8,875 nt of DNA from Limnohabitans sp. (GTDB lineage: Bacteria > Pseudomonadota > Gammaproteobacteria > Burkholderiales > Burkholderiaceae_C), in NCBI GenBank assembly GCA_015657605.1, contig JACDQO010000397.1, forward strand, positions 1 to 8,875. Reading direction: 5' to 3'. Shown in pieces: positions 1 to 8,875 of this stretch. The stretch's first letter is position 1, and the number at the start of each line of letters is the position of its first letter. The translations under genes and the position numbers were made by a program. The notes under the pieces are model-generated. The model worked only from the letters and a program-made list of their open reading frames with translations. It did no database searches and was not told where the DNA came from.

Positions 1-1021
1 CTTGACGGCGACCTGGCGGGCCACGGCCTTGTAGATCTGGGCGACTTCGCCGTCGGGGTCATAGACCACGGTGGGTTTGCCGCTGTCGGCCTGCAGGCGG
101 ATCTGCATGTCCAGAGGCAACGCGCCCAGGTAGTCCATGCCGTACTCGGTGGCCATCTTCTTGCCGCCGTCAGCGCCAAAGATGTGCTCGACGTGACCAC
201 AGTTGGTGCACACGTGCACCGCCATGTTCTCGACCAGGCCCAAAATCGGCACACCGACTTTTTCGAACATCTTCACGCCTTTTTTGGCGTCCAGCAGAGC
301 GATGTCTTGCGGGGTGGTCACAATGACCGCGCCCGTCATGGGCACGCGCTGAGACAGCGTCAACTGGATGTCACCGGTACCGGTGGCATGTCGACGATCA
401 AATAATCGAGCTCTTTCCAGTTGGTCTGGCGCAGCAGTTGCTCCAGGGCCTGGGTGGCCATGGGGCCGCGCCAAATCATGGCCTCGTCCGGATTCACCAA
501 GAAACCGATAGACATGACCTGCACGCCATAGTTCTCCATGGGCTCCATGGTCTGGCCATCCTCGCTCTCAGGGCGGCCTTCGATGCCATCATCATCGGCT
601 GGCTGGGGCCGTAAATGTCGGCGTCCAGCAGGCCAACCTTGGCACCCTCAGCGGCCAAGGCCAGCGCCAAGTTGACGGCAGTGGTGCTCTTGCCCACGCC
701 GCCCTTGCCCGAGGCCACAGCCACGATGTTTTTCACCTGCGGCAGCAAGGCCACACCCCGTTGGGCAGCGTGAGCGGTGATTTTGCTGGTCACGTTGGCG
801 GACACATTGGACACGCCCGCCACGCCCTTGGCCGCAGCAATCAGCGCCTGCCGAATGCCAGGAATCTGGCTTTTGGCGGGGTAACCCAGTTCCACGTCAA
901 AAGACACATCAGCGCCTTCGACTTGCAGGTTTTTCAGGGTTTTGGTGGAAACGAAATCTTTGCCCGTGTTGGGGTCAATGACGGTTTGCAGTGCTTGCAG
1001 AAGTTGTTCGGTGGTCGCCAT
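1..1021 (-). pseudogene. apbC: Mrp/ApbC/NBP35-family Fe-S cluster carrier ATPase, two frameshifts, 3' end beyond window
   Basis: Family role: a cytosolic P-loop ATPase that holds and transfers iron-sulfur clusters to apo-proteins. The start is taken at ATG 1021, preceded by AGAAAG; GTG 1027 is an in-frame alternative. Residues 1 to about 80 form the N-terminal DUF59/MIP18-like domain. A deviant Walker [11 protein letters not shown], lies at residues 104-113, followed by [15 protein letters not shown]. The frame then breaks: near 586-587 a GGG (coding strand) reads GG, and restoring one G gives [15 protein letters not shown]. The second segment carries the IWRGPM motif and ends at IVDMPP. Near 380-381 another GGG reads GG; restoring it gives DMPPGTGDIQLTLSQR. 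The third segment is open to position 1 and contains the family CxxC (VCTNCGH) used for cluster binding. The family is usually about 360 residues, so only a short C-terminus is missing. I see the breaks directly; that they are sequencing errors is inference. Divergent from metG. Confidence 0.9.
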
Positions 1022-1049
1022 GGTCACTTTCTAGAATGGGCGGAGTTTA

Positions 1050-1078
1050 CCGACAAGCTGAGCCATACACCCTAAAAT
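1050..1078 (+). promoter_or_regulatory. Candidate sigma-70 promoter for metG
   Basis: CCGACA (1050-1055, 4 of 6 to TTGACA) is separated by 17 bases from TAAAAT (1073-1078, 5 of 6 to TATAAT). Transcription would start near 1085, giving a leader of about 22 bases before the metG ATG at 1107. It lies in the 85-base gap between the divergent mrp and metG starts. No equally good box pair is evident for mrp on the other strand; TTGTCG-17-TAGAAA exists there but would sit almost on the mrp start codon. The call is by eye only. Confidence 0.5.
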
Positions 1079-1106
1079 CTCCGATTCCCCTACAAGTAGC
1101 CCCACC

Positions 1107-3200
1107 ATGTCTGCCCCCACCGCGCCCCGCCAGCTTTTCGTCACCACGGCCTTGCCCTACGCCAACGGCAATTTCCACATCGGCCACATCATGGAATACA
1201 TCCAGGCCGACATTTGGGTGCGCTTCCAACGCATGCAGGGTAGCCAAGTCAACTTTGTGGGCGCCGACGACACCCACGGTGCGCCCATCATGATCGCGGC
1301 TGAGAAGGCCGGCAAAACGCCCCAGCAGTTCGTGGCCGACATCGCGGCGGGCCGCAAGCCCTATTTGGACGGCTTTCACATCCAGTTCGACAACTGGCAC
1401 AGCACCGACGCGCCCGAGAACCACGAGCTGGCCCGCCAGATTTACCGAGACCTGCGCGACATCAGCGCGGCCGACGGCGGCTCGCTGATCGAGGTGCGCT
1501 CGGTCGAGCAGTTCTTTGATCCCCAAAAGAACATGTTCTTGCCGGACCGCTTCATCAAAGGCGAGTGCCCCAAGTGCCACGCCAAAGACCAGTATGGCGA
1601 CAACTGCGAGGTGTGCGGCGCGGTCTACGCGCCCACCGACCTGATCAACCCCTTCTCGGCCCTGTCCGGTGCCAAGCCCGAGCTCAAAACCTCGGAACAC
1701 TTTTTCTTCAAGCTCTCCGACCCACGCTGCGTCGAGTTTTTGAGTCAGTGGACCCAAGACGGCAAGCTGCAGCCCGAGGTGGCCAACAAGGTCAAAGAGT
1801 GGTTTTCGGTGCGCACCAACCCCGACGGCACGACCAGCGAAGGCCTGGGCGACTGGGACATTTCGCGCGACGCGCCTTACTTCGGCATCGAGATCCCGGA
1901 TGCGCCGGGCAAGTACTTTTATGTCTGGCTTGACGCGCCTGTGGGCTACTTGGCGTCATTGAAAAACCTGCTGGACCAACGCGGCGAAAGTTACGACGCC
2001 TACATGGCCAACCCGGCGCTGGAGCAATACCACTTCATCGGCAAAGACATCGTCACCTTCCACACGCTGTTTTGGCCCGCCATGCTGCATTTCTCGGGCC
2101 GCAAGACGCCCAACAGCGTGTTCGTGCACGGCTTCCTCACCGTGAACAACGGCGAGAAGATGAGCAAGAGCCGCGGCACGGGCCTGGACCCGCTCAAATA
2201 CCTGAGCCTGGGCATGAACCCCGAGTGGCTGCGTTACTACCTCGCGGCCAAACTCTCGGCCCGCAACGAAGACATCGACTTCAATGCCGAAGACTTCATG
2301 GCGAGGGTCAACTCCGACCTGATCGGTAAATTTGTGAACATCGCATCGCGCTCTGCCGGCTTCATCGCCAAGCGCTTTGGCGGCCAACTCGGATCGGTGA
2401 GCGCCGACGGCCAAGCCTTGCTCTCGGCCTTGCAAGCCGCTACGCCAAGCATTGCCGCTCTCTACGACGAACGCGAGTACGCCAAAGCCCTGCGCGAAAT
2501 CATGCTGCTGACCGACAAGGTCAATAGCTATGTAGACCAAAACAAACCCTGGGACTTGGCCAAACAAGAAGGCCAAGACGCCCGCTTGCACGACGTGTGC
2601 AGCACCTGCATCGAAGCCTTCCGCTTGCTCAGCCTGCAACTCAAACCCGTGCTGCCGGCCTTGGCGGTTCAGGTCGAGGCCTTTTTGAACGTGGGGCCCT
2701 TCACCTTTGCCCAAGCACAACAGCTGCTGGGCGCGGGCCACACCATCAACGCTTACCAACACCTGATGCAGCGCGTCACGCCAGAACAACTCGACGCCCT
2801 GTTTGAGCCGCCTGCCGTGGTCGAAGAAAAGCTGATCCCCGGCGGCGAAGAGATCGCCCCCACGATCTCCATCGACGACTTCGCCAAAGTCGATTTGCGC
2901 ATCGCCCAAATCGTGAATTGCGAGCCAGTGGAAGGCTCGGTCAAGCTGCTGCGCCTGACGCTGGATGTGGGCGAAGGCCGCACGCGCAATGTCTTCAGTG
3001 GCATTGCCAGCATGTACAAACCCGAAGACCTGATTGGCAAACTGACGGTGATGGTGGCCAATCTGGCCCCGCGCAAGATGAAGTTCGGCGTGTCCGAGGG
3101 CATGGTGCTGGCCGCCAGCCACGCCGACGAAAAGGCCGAGCCCGGCATCTTTGTGCTGCAGCCTTGGCCCGGTGCCAAGCCCGGCATGCGCATCCACTGA
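1107..3200 (+). CDS. metG: Methionyl-tRNA synthetase (MetRS)
   Basis: Charges tRNA-Met with methionine using ATP, in the cytoplasm, for both initiation and elongation. The 697-residue product is close to the long E. coli-type MetRS (677). Class I signatures are complete: HIGH at residues 24-27 inside [11 protein letters not shown], and KMSKS at 351-355. The zinc knuckle has one set of four cysteines, C154-x2-C157-x9-C167-x2-C170. The anticodon-binding helical domain follows KMSKS and includes the NKPW motif. Residues about 590-697 form a C-terminal OB-fold tRNA-binding domain ([14 protein letters not shown] onward), which supports dimerisation in long-form enzymes. ATG 1107 fits the known N-terminus, though its ribosome site is weak. 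The frame is intact throughout, unlike its two neighbours. It is divergent from mrp, and 49 bases separate it from the SulP gene with no clear terminator between. Confidence 0.98.
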   Translation: MSAPTAPRQLFVTTALPYANGNFHIGHIMEYIQADIWVRFQRMQGSQVNFVGADDTHGAPIMIAAEKAGKTPQQFVADIAAGRKPYLDGFHIQFDNWHSTDAPENHELARQIYRDLRDISAADGGSLIEVRSVEQFFDPQKNMFLPDRFIKGECPKCHAKDQYGDNCEVCGAVYAPTDLINPFSALSGAKPELKTSEHFFFKLSDPRCVEFLSQWTQDGKLQPEVANKVKEWFSVRTNPDGTTSEGLGDWDISRDAPYFGIEIPDAPGKYFYVWLDAPVGYLASLKNLLDQRGESYDAYMANPALEQYHFIGKDIVTFHTLFWPAMLHFSGRKTPNSVFVHGFLTVNNGEKMSKSRGTGLDPLKYLSLGMNPEWLRYYLAAKLSARNEDIDFNAEDFMARVNSDLIGKFVNIASRSAGFIAKRFGGQLGSVSADGQALLSALQAATPSIAALYDEREYAKALREIMLLTDKVNSYVDQNKPWDLAKQEGQDARLHDVCSTCIEAFRLLSLQLKPVLPALAVQVEAFLNVGPFTFAQAQQLLGAGHTINAYQHLMQRVTPEQLDALFEPPAVVEEKLIPGGEEIAPTISIDDFAKVDLRIAQIVNCEPVEGSVKLLRLTLDVGEGRTRNVFSGIASMYKPEDLIGKLTVMVANLAPRKMKFGVSEGMVLAASHADEKAEPGIFVLQPWPGAKPGMRIH

Positions 3201-3249
3201 GACACAAAGCTGACAAAACCCAGAACAGCCGGGGAGTAACATCTCCGAC

Positions 3250-4904
3250 ATGTTTCCCGGTTTACCGCCACTGGCGCCCTTTCGCCCCCGCCTCCTGCAA
3301 GACCTGCGAGGCTACACCCGACACAAGTTTGCCCTTGATGCGGGGGCCGGTATCACAGTGGGCATCGTGGCACTGCCTTGGCCATGGCTTTGCGATCGTC
3401 CAGCGGGCTCAAACCCGAAGCGGGTTTGTGGACGGCCATCATCGCGGGCTTTTTGATTTCGGCCTTGGGCGGCACCTCGGTGCAAATCGGCGGCCCGGCG
3501 GGGGCGTTCATCGTCATCGTCTACGGCATTGTCGAACGCTACGGCTTGGCCAACCTGTTGATCTCGACCGTGAGCGCGGGTGTGCTGCTGTTCCTGCTCG
3601 GCTGGTTGCGCTTGGGCAGTTGGGTGCGCCATGTGCCAGTCAGCGTGGTGATTGGTTTTACCAACGGCATTGCGGTGCTCATTGGCCTGTCTCAGCTGCG
3701 CGATGCCATGGGCCTGCAGGTCGAGAAAATGCCAGCCGACTTCTTCAGCCAAATCGGCACGCTCTCCAGCGCCATCGGCAGCTTCAACCCCTATGCTTTT
3801 GGCCTAGCCGTGGTGAGTGTGCTGGGCTTGTTTATTTGGCCGCGCTTGTGGGCCGTGGACTCGCAGTTTCGCCGCCAGATCGACAGCATCCAGGGCATCA
3901 GCGCGCTCAAAGCCACTTCACGGGTGCCCGCGCCCGTCATCGCTTTGGTGAGTTTGACGCTTTTGGCTTGGGCACTGAGCCTTCCGGTCGACACCATCGG
4001 CTCCCGCTTTGGCGGCATTCCCCAAGGCTTGCCGGTGTTTGTGTGGCCCGCCTTTTCTTGGGAAACCGCCAAGCTCTTGGTGGTCCCCACCTTGACCATC
4101 GCTCTGCTGGGTGCGATCGAGTCGCTCCTGTGCGCGCGGGTGGCCGATCAGTTGAGTGACACGCCCAAACACGACCCCAACCAAGAGCTCATGGCCCAAG
4201 GCATTGCCAACACCGTGGTGCCGTTTTTTGGCGGCATGCCCGCCACCGGCACCATCGCCCGCACGGTGACCAACATCCGCGCCGGCGCGGTCTCACCGAT
4301 CGCCGGCATCGTGCACGCCGGCACCTTGGCCGCCGTGGTCTTGCTGGCCGCGCCCTTGGCCATGCACATCCCGCTGGCGGTGTTGGCCGGAGTGTTGTTG
4401 TTCGTGGCTTGGAACATGGGCGAATGGCGAGAGTTCGCCCGCCTCAAGCAGTTCAGCAACCACTACCGCCTGATGATGGTGTCGACCTTTGTCATGACCA
4501 TTGTGTTTGACCTGACGGTGGCACTGGAGTTGGGTTTGGTGCTGGCTTTTGTTCTGTTTGTGCGCCGCCAAAGCCACTTGTTCAGCGCGGACATCGACTC
4601 GCACACCGAAACAAGTGTGGAGGCACGGTTGTTCGGCGCCCTGTTTTTTGGTGCAGTGGCCAAACTCGACCCTTTGCAGCGCTTGGCCGACACAGCTGCA
4701 CCGGGCTTGGTGATGCGCTTGGACGTGCGCCAGATGATTTCATTGGACACCACGGGCTTGGATGCGCTGTAACAACTCCAGCGCAGCCTGAGCAAACGCC
4801 AGGGCCGCTTGGTGCTGCACGGACTCAATGCCCAGCCGCGCTCTTTGCTCGAGCGCTCGGGCTTTTCCGAGCACATCGACTTGGAAGATCCGGAATCGGT
4901 CTGA
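3250..4904 (+). pseudogene. SulP-family anion transporter with STAS domain, frameshifted and with in-frame TAA
   Basis: Inner-membrane transporter of the SulP (SLC26) family. Members move sulfate, bicarbonate or dicarboxylates, and the substrate cannot be told from sequence. From ATG 3250 (GGGGAG about 13 bases upstream) the frame runs to GAGITVGIVALP, then breaks. Three single-base changes within 24 bases explain it: CCC read as CC at 3376-3377, TTTT read as TTT at 3389-3391, and an extra T near 3399. Undoing them gives ALPLAMAFAIASGLKPEAG, the family pattern. Downstream are hydrophobic segments, the SulP signature VQIGGPAGAFIVIVYGIV, and GTIARTVTNIRAGAVSP. The C-terminal STAS domain has ISLDTTGLDAL and is then cut by TAA at 4770-4772. 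The same frame continues for 44 sensible residues (QLQRSLSKRQGRLVLHGLN and on) to TGA at 4902-4904. Repaired length is 551 residues, normal for the family. The remaining open piece covers most of the membrane part and starts at about 3378. Confidence 0.9.
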
Positions 4905-4909
4905 GCCCG

Positions 4910-4915
4910 TAAAAT
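4910..4915 (+). promoter_or_regulatory. Possible -10 element upstream of the DUF3460 gene
   Basis: TAAAAT (4910-4915) matches 5 of 6 bases of the -10 consensus and is the same hexamer as in the metG promoter candidate. It would place the transcript start about 20 bases before ATG 4941. No good -35 lies at 16-18 bases; TTGGAA at 4881-4886 is 23 bases away. The site is therefore weak, and cotranscription from upstream is equally possible. Confidence 0.25.
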
Positions 4916-4940
4916 GGACGTTTTGTCCAACAGGTCAGCC

Positions 4941-5144
4941 ATGTTCCCCTTTGCCCGCCCCCACTACACCTCTGACACCACGCAGTTCCTGACCCAACTC
5001 AAAGTCGAGCGCCCTGAATTGGAAGCCCAGCAACGCCAAGGCCGTGCTTTGCTGTGGGACACCGGCATGGACGCCCAGTTCCAAGCCCAAGCCCAAGCGG
5101 CACGCGTGGCCCAACAGCCTTACGTTTACCAAACCAAGGCTTGA
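4941..5144 (+). CDS. DUF3460 family small protein
   Basis: A 67-residue protein of unknown function that I recognise as DUF3460, a small family found in Betaproteobacteria and often encoded next to scpA. The visible family features are an N-terminal YTSDTTQFLTQLK segment, then the core PELEAQQRQGRALLWD, and the C-terminal QQPYVYQ. It is hydrophilic, with no signal peptide or membrane segment, and probably helical; residues 44-52 are Gln/Ala-rich (a short AQAQAQ repeat). ATG 4941 is preferred over the in-frame ATG 4914 because it is preceded by AGGT at suitable spacing and matches the family N-terminus; the earlier start would add nine unrelated residues. It lies 36 bases after the SulP gene and 17 bases before scpA, so cotranscription with scpA is likely. 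A role connected to ScpA is suggested only by position. Confidence 0.85.
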   Translation: MFPFARPHYTSDTTQFLTQLKVERPELEAQQRQGRALLWDTGMDAQFQAQAQAARVAQQPYVYQTKA

Positions 5145-5161
5145 TCCAGCCCCACTCCGGC

Positions 5162-6013
5162 ATGAGCACGGCTTTAACCGACCTCGAATCAGCCCCTGAG
5201 GGCATGGACTCGGCCCTGCCCGTGGTGGTGGACAACGTGGCGGTTGCCCGTCTGTATGGAGAGCCCTTGTTCTCCATGCCACGGGATTTGTACATCCCGC
5301 CGGACGCATTGGAAGTTTTTCTAGAGGCCTTTGAAGGGCCACTGGATTTGTTGCTCTACTTGATCCGCAAGCAAAACTTCAACATCCTGGACATTCCCAT
5401 GGCGGGTGTGACGCGCCAGTACTTGAGTTATGTGGACGAGATCCGCCAACGCAACCTCGAGTTGGCTGCCGAATACCTGTTGATGGCGGCGATGCTGATC
5501 GAGATCAAATCCCGCATGCTCTTGCCGCCTAAGCGTGCCGCTGAAGGTGAAGAAGCCGAAGACCCCCGCGCAGAACTGGTCCGCCGCTTGCTCGAATACG
5601 AGCAAATGAAACTGGCCTCCATGCAGCTGAATGCGATCCCGCAATATGGCCGTGATTTTTTAAACACCCAAGTTCACATCGAACAAAGCCTTCAACCCCG
5701 CTTTCCCGATGTGAGCATGGACGAGCTGCAATCGGCTTGGCGCGACATTTTGAAACGTGCCAACCTGGTGCAACACCACAAAATCAGCCGCGAAGAACTG
5801 AGTGTGCGCGAACACATGAGCATCGTGCTCAGGCACCTGCAGGGCCGCAAATTTGTCGAATTTGAAAACCTGTTTGACCCCAGCTTGGGCACCCCTGTTT
5901 TGGTGGTCACCTTCATTGCACTGTTGGAATTGGCCAAAGAGACCCTGATCGAGATCACCCAAGCCGAAGCTTTTGCCCCCATTTACGTCCGCCTGGCCTA
6001 CACACCCCAGTGA
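5162..6013 (+). CDS. scpA: Segregation and condensation protein A (ScpA)
   Basis: Kleisin subunit that bridges the Smc dimer heads and, with ScpB, forms the Smc-ScpAB condensin needed for chromosome compaction and segregation. The 283-residue product shows the hallmark N-terminal block LEAFEGPLDLLLYLIRKQ, followed by NFNILDIPMAGVTRQYLSYV and LELAAEYLLMAAMLIEIKSR. The middle is acidic and variable (AAEGEEAEDPRAELVRRLLEYEQMK). The C-terminal part, from REELSVREHMSIVLRHLQ to the end, corresponds to the winged-helix domain that contacts the Smc head. ATG 5162 follows the DUF3460 stop by 17 bases; ATG 5204, preceded by TGAGGG, is an in-frame alternative that would cost 14 poorly conserved residues. 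The frame also stays open upstream to about 5054, overlapping DUF3460, but that part is not family-like. scpB is not in this window. Confidence 0.95.
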   Translation: MSTALTDLESAPEGMDSALPVVVDNVAVARLYGEPLFSMPRDLYIPPDALEVFLEAFEGPLDLLLYLIRKQNFNILDIPMAGVTRQYLSYVDEIRQRNLELAAEYLLMAAMLIEIKSRMLLPPKRAAEGEEAEDPRAELVRRLLEYEQMKLASMQLNAIPQYGRDFLNTQVHIEQSLQPRFPDVSMDELQSAWRDILKRANLVQHHKISREELSVREHMSIVLRHLQGRKFVEFENLFDPSLGTPVLVVTFIALLELAKETLIEITQAEAFAPIYVRLAYTPQ

Positions 6014-6082
6014 ACGTGTCACACCCGTGGCTCCGAAAGCACCCTTCATGACCTCCTCCACCGCAACGCCCTACGGCACACT

Positions 6083-6090
6083 CCCCCCCC
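6083..6090 (+). repeat. C8 homopolymer tract near the 5' end of panB
   Basis: Eight consecutive C bases lie 35 bases inside the reading frame that starts at ATG 6048. With seven Cs that frame would run directly into panB, giving [18 protein letters not shown] followed by [11 protein letters not shown]. With eight it ends at TGA 6156-6158. The tract is thus the exact site of the panB frame break and is prone to miscounting or slippage. Confidence 0.85.
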
Positions 6091-6099
6091 GCCTCGCCT

Positions 6100-7781
<1,682 letters not shown>

Positions 7782-7792
7782 AAAGGTCAATC

Positions 7793-7810
7793 GCTTGCCA
7801 ATGCGCAAGC
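7793..7810. terminator. Hairpin between convergent panC and ruvC, possible weak terminator
   Basis: GCTTGC (7793-7798) and GCAAGC (7805-7810) form a perfect 6-bp stem with a 6-base loop, 11 bases after the panC stop. On the minus strand a TTTTT run follows about 9 bases later, giving a loose terminator shape for ruvC; on the plus strand there is no T-tract. A second, imperfect 9-bp stem (7819-7827 with 7841-7849) overlaps the ruvC stop. The location between convergent genes is right for termination, but neither structure is a classical terminator. Confidence 0.3.
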
Positions 7811-7834
7811 TGATGACAGGCCACAGCTGCAAGC

Positions 7835-8413
7835 TCAGTGGCTGCGGCCGCTTCTGAACATGCCGTGGGTTTTGCGGCTGAGCACGCCCTGCGCCGCCAG
7901 CTTGTTCATGGACGGGCTGGCGTGGGCATGGGTGATGGCCATGCCCAAGGCATCTGCCGCATCTTGCCGTGGCACCACGGGCAACTGCAACAAGCGCTTC
8001 ACCATCTCCTGGATTTGTGATTTGGCAGCACGGCCGTGACCGGTGACGGACTGCTTCATTTGCAAGGCGGTGTACTCGGCCACAGGCAGGCCGCAGGACA
8101 CCAGTGCCGTGACACAACAACCACGGGCCTGACCCAGCAGCAAAGTCGCTTGCGGGTTGATGTTGACGAAGACGATCTCGACCGAGGCCACATCGGGTTG
8201 GTAGCGTTCGCTGATTTCTCGGATCCCGTCGTAAATGACCTTGAGTCGCGCGGGCAGGTTCCCCATTTCCTCGCGGGTGGTCTCAATCACGCCACTGGCC
8301 ACATAGGCGAGGCGCGAGCCGGTGATGTCGATCACGCCAAAGCCCGTGGTTTGCAAGCCAGGATCGATGCCCAAAATGCGCAGGGTTGGGGGCGGTGAGG
8401 TGGTCAAGCTCAT
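7835..8413 (-). CDS. ruvC: Crossover junction endodeoxyribonuclease RuvC
   Basis: Dimeric Mg-dependent nuclease that resolves Holliday junctions together with the RuvAB branch-migration motor in recombination and DNA repair. The 192-residue product is slightly longer than E. coli RuvC (173) because of an N-terminal extension ([10 protein letters not shown]) and a short tail. The four acidic catalytic residues are in place: D17 in LGIDPG, E79 in [11 protein letters not shown], and D151 and D154 in [10 protein letters not shown]. The conserved LLLGQARG and [10 protein letters not shown] segments are also present. ATG 8413 overlaps the stop of the upstream mtgA gene as ATGA, so its translation probably depends on mtgA readthrough coupling. 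It converges on panC across a 53-base gap. ruvA and ruvB are not in the window. The reading frame shows no damage. Confidence 0.97.
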   Translation of the reverse strand: MSLTTSPPPTLRILGIDPGLQTTGFGVIDITGSRLAYVASGVIETTREEMGNLPARLKVIYDGIREISERYQPDVASVEIVFVNINPQATLLLGQARGCCVTALVSCGLPVAEYTALQMKQSVTGHGRAAKSQIQEMVKRLLQLPVVPRQDAADALGMAITHAHASPSMNKLAAQGVLSRKTHGMFRSGRSH

Positions 8414-8875
8414 GGCAAGACCACGCTGTTCATGCGGGCCACAATGGTCTCGGCGCGTTGCGCCAAATAAGGTGACTGCGGCAACTTTTCAAAGTAGCGC
8501 GGACGCGGCAACATGACCGCCAAACGCGCGGACTCCCAAGCGCTCAATTGGGCCGCGCTTTTGCGAAAGTAATGTTGGGCGGCGGCTTCGATGCCAAAGA
8601 CGCCTTCGCCCCATTCCACCTGGTTCAAGTAGATTTCGAGAATGCGGCTTTTGCTCAAAAAGGCCTCGAGGGCCAGCGTGATGAGGGCCTCCTGTGCCTT
8701 GCGCAGCAAGGTGCGCTCGCCAGATAGAAAAAGGTTTTTGGCCAATTGTTGGGTGATGGTCGAGCCGCCAACGATCTTCACAGTGACGGGCTTTTCGGGT
8801 TGCCGCTGGGCGCGTTTTTCGGCTTGGGCTTTGGCCTTGGCATTTTTCTTCCCACGCGCTTTCCAGCGTATTGCC
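8410..8875 (-). CDS. mtgA: Monofunctional biosynthetic peptidoglycan transglycosylase (GT51), 5' part beyond window, probable frameshift
   Basis: Polymerises lipid II into glycan strands at the inner membrane, without a transpeptidase domain. The visible part holds GT51 motifs: [22 protein letters not shown], and [26 protein letters not shown], then [19 protein letters not shown]. The N-terminal membrane anchor and the catalytic EDxxF glutamate would lie beyond position 8875. The frame is open from 8410 through the T5 run at 8843-8847 (A5 on the coding strand). Upstream of that run this frame reads [10 protein letters not shown], which is not family-like. The neighbouring frame reads [10 protein letters not shown], which fits the LExAWxxN pattern of relatives. 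One extra A in the run explains this, giving [17 protein letters not shown] when removed. GTG 8781 is an internal valine codon, not a start. It overlaps ruvC by ATGA. Confidence 0.9.
   Translation of the reverse strand, partial: AIRWKARGKKNAKAKAQAEKRAQRQPEKPVTVKIVGGSTITQQLAKNLFLSGERTLLRKAQEALITLALEAFLSKSRILEIYLNQVEWGEGVFGIEAAAQHYFRKSAAQLSAWESARLAVMLPRPRYFEKLPQSPYLAQRAETIVARMNSVVLP

Noticed and set aside
3233..3246. GGAG/CTCC mini-hairpin that could hide the sulP ribosome site
   Set aside because: The stem is only four base pairs with a six-base loop, too weak to support a regulatory claim.
1956..3251. A 431-residue open frame antisense to metG, and a 236-residue one at 1047-1757
   Set aside because: They lie wholly or mostly opposite a complete, intact metG. 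Long antisense frames are common opposite high-GC genes with strong codon bias, and the translations resemble no family I recognise.
2918..4159. A 413-residue plus-strand open frame spanning the end of metG and most of sulP
   Set aside because: It is out of frame with both real genes, rich in Arg/His/Gly as expected of a shadow frame, and has no recognisable motif.
4770..4772. Stop-codon reassignment or programmed readthrough at the sulP TAA
   Set aside because: TAA serves as a normal stop for panB and panC in the same window, and no readthrough signal is visible.
4915..4929. TGGAC-GTTTT-GTCCA inverted repeat before the DUF3460 gene
   Set aside because: A five-base stem is expected often by chance and has no T-tract or known operator pattern.
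5081..5098. Short CCCAAG-type tandem repeat inside the DUF3460 gene
   Set aside because: It merely encodes the AQAQAQ stretch of the protein; too short for a repeat element.

Overview
The window looks like a core chromosomal segment from a betaproteobacterium of the order Burkholderiales, most likely family Comamonadaceae. This rests on how closely the MetG, ScpA, PanB and PanC proteins resemble what I recall of that family, on high GC, and on the DUF3460-ScpA neighbourhood. The genus cannot be fixed without a database search. Almost every base lies in or next to a recognisable housekeeping gene. I see no mobile element, CRISPR array, tRNA, rRNA or phage gene.

Layout. The minus-strand gene for the Fe-S carrier ATPase Mrp/ApbC (positions 1-1021, 3' end cut by the window edge) is divergent from metG (1107-3200, methionyl-tRNA synthetase). 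The 85-base gap between them holds a good metG promoter candidate. A plus-strand series follows: a SulP-family anion transporter with a C-terminal STAS domain (3250-4904, broken), a small DUF3460 protein (4941-5144), scpA (5162-6013, chromosome condensation), panB and panC (6048/6100-6918 and 6933-7781, two steps of pantothenate synthesis). Convergent to these, on the minus strand, lie mtgA (8410 to beyond 8875, peptidoglycan glycosyltransferase) and ruvC (7835-8413, Holliday junction resolvase), joined by an ATGA stop/start overlap.

Functional links. PanB and PanC act in one short pathway and are 14 bases apart. DUF3460, scpA, panB and panC are tightly spaced and probably cotranscribed. MtgA and RuvC are translationally coupled but functionally unrelated. 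The others are ordinary housekeeping neighbours.

The most notable property is damage to reading frames. Four genes (mrp, sulP, panB, mtgA) carry single-base insertions or deletions, almost all in short homopolymer runs, and sulP also has an in-frame TAA near its end. In each case, restoring one base recovers a sequence that fits the family. Uncorrected sequencing or assembly errors are the simplest explanation; real gene decay is the alternative. I found no convincing previously undescribed system here.
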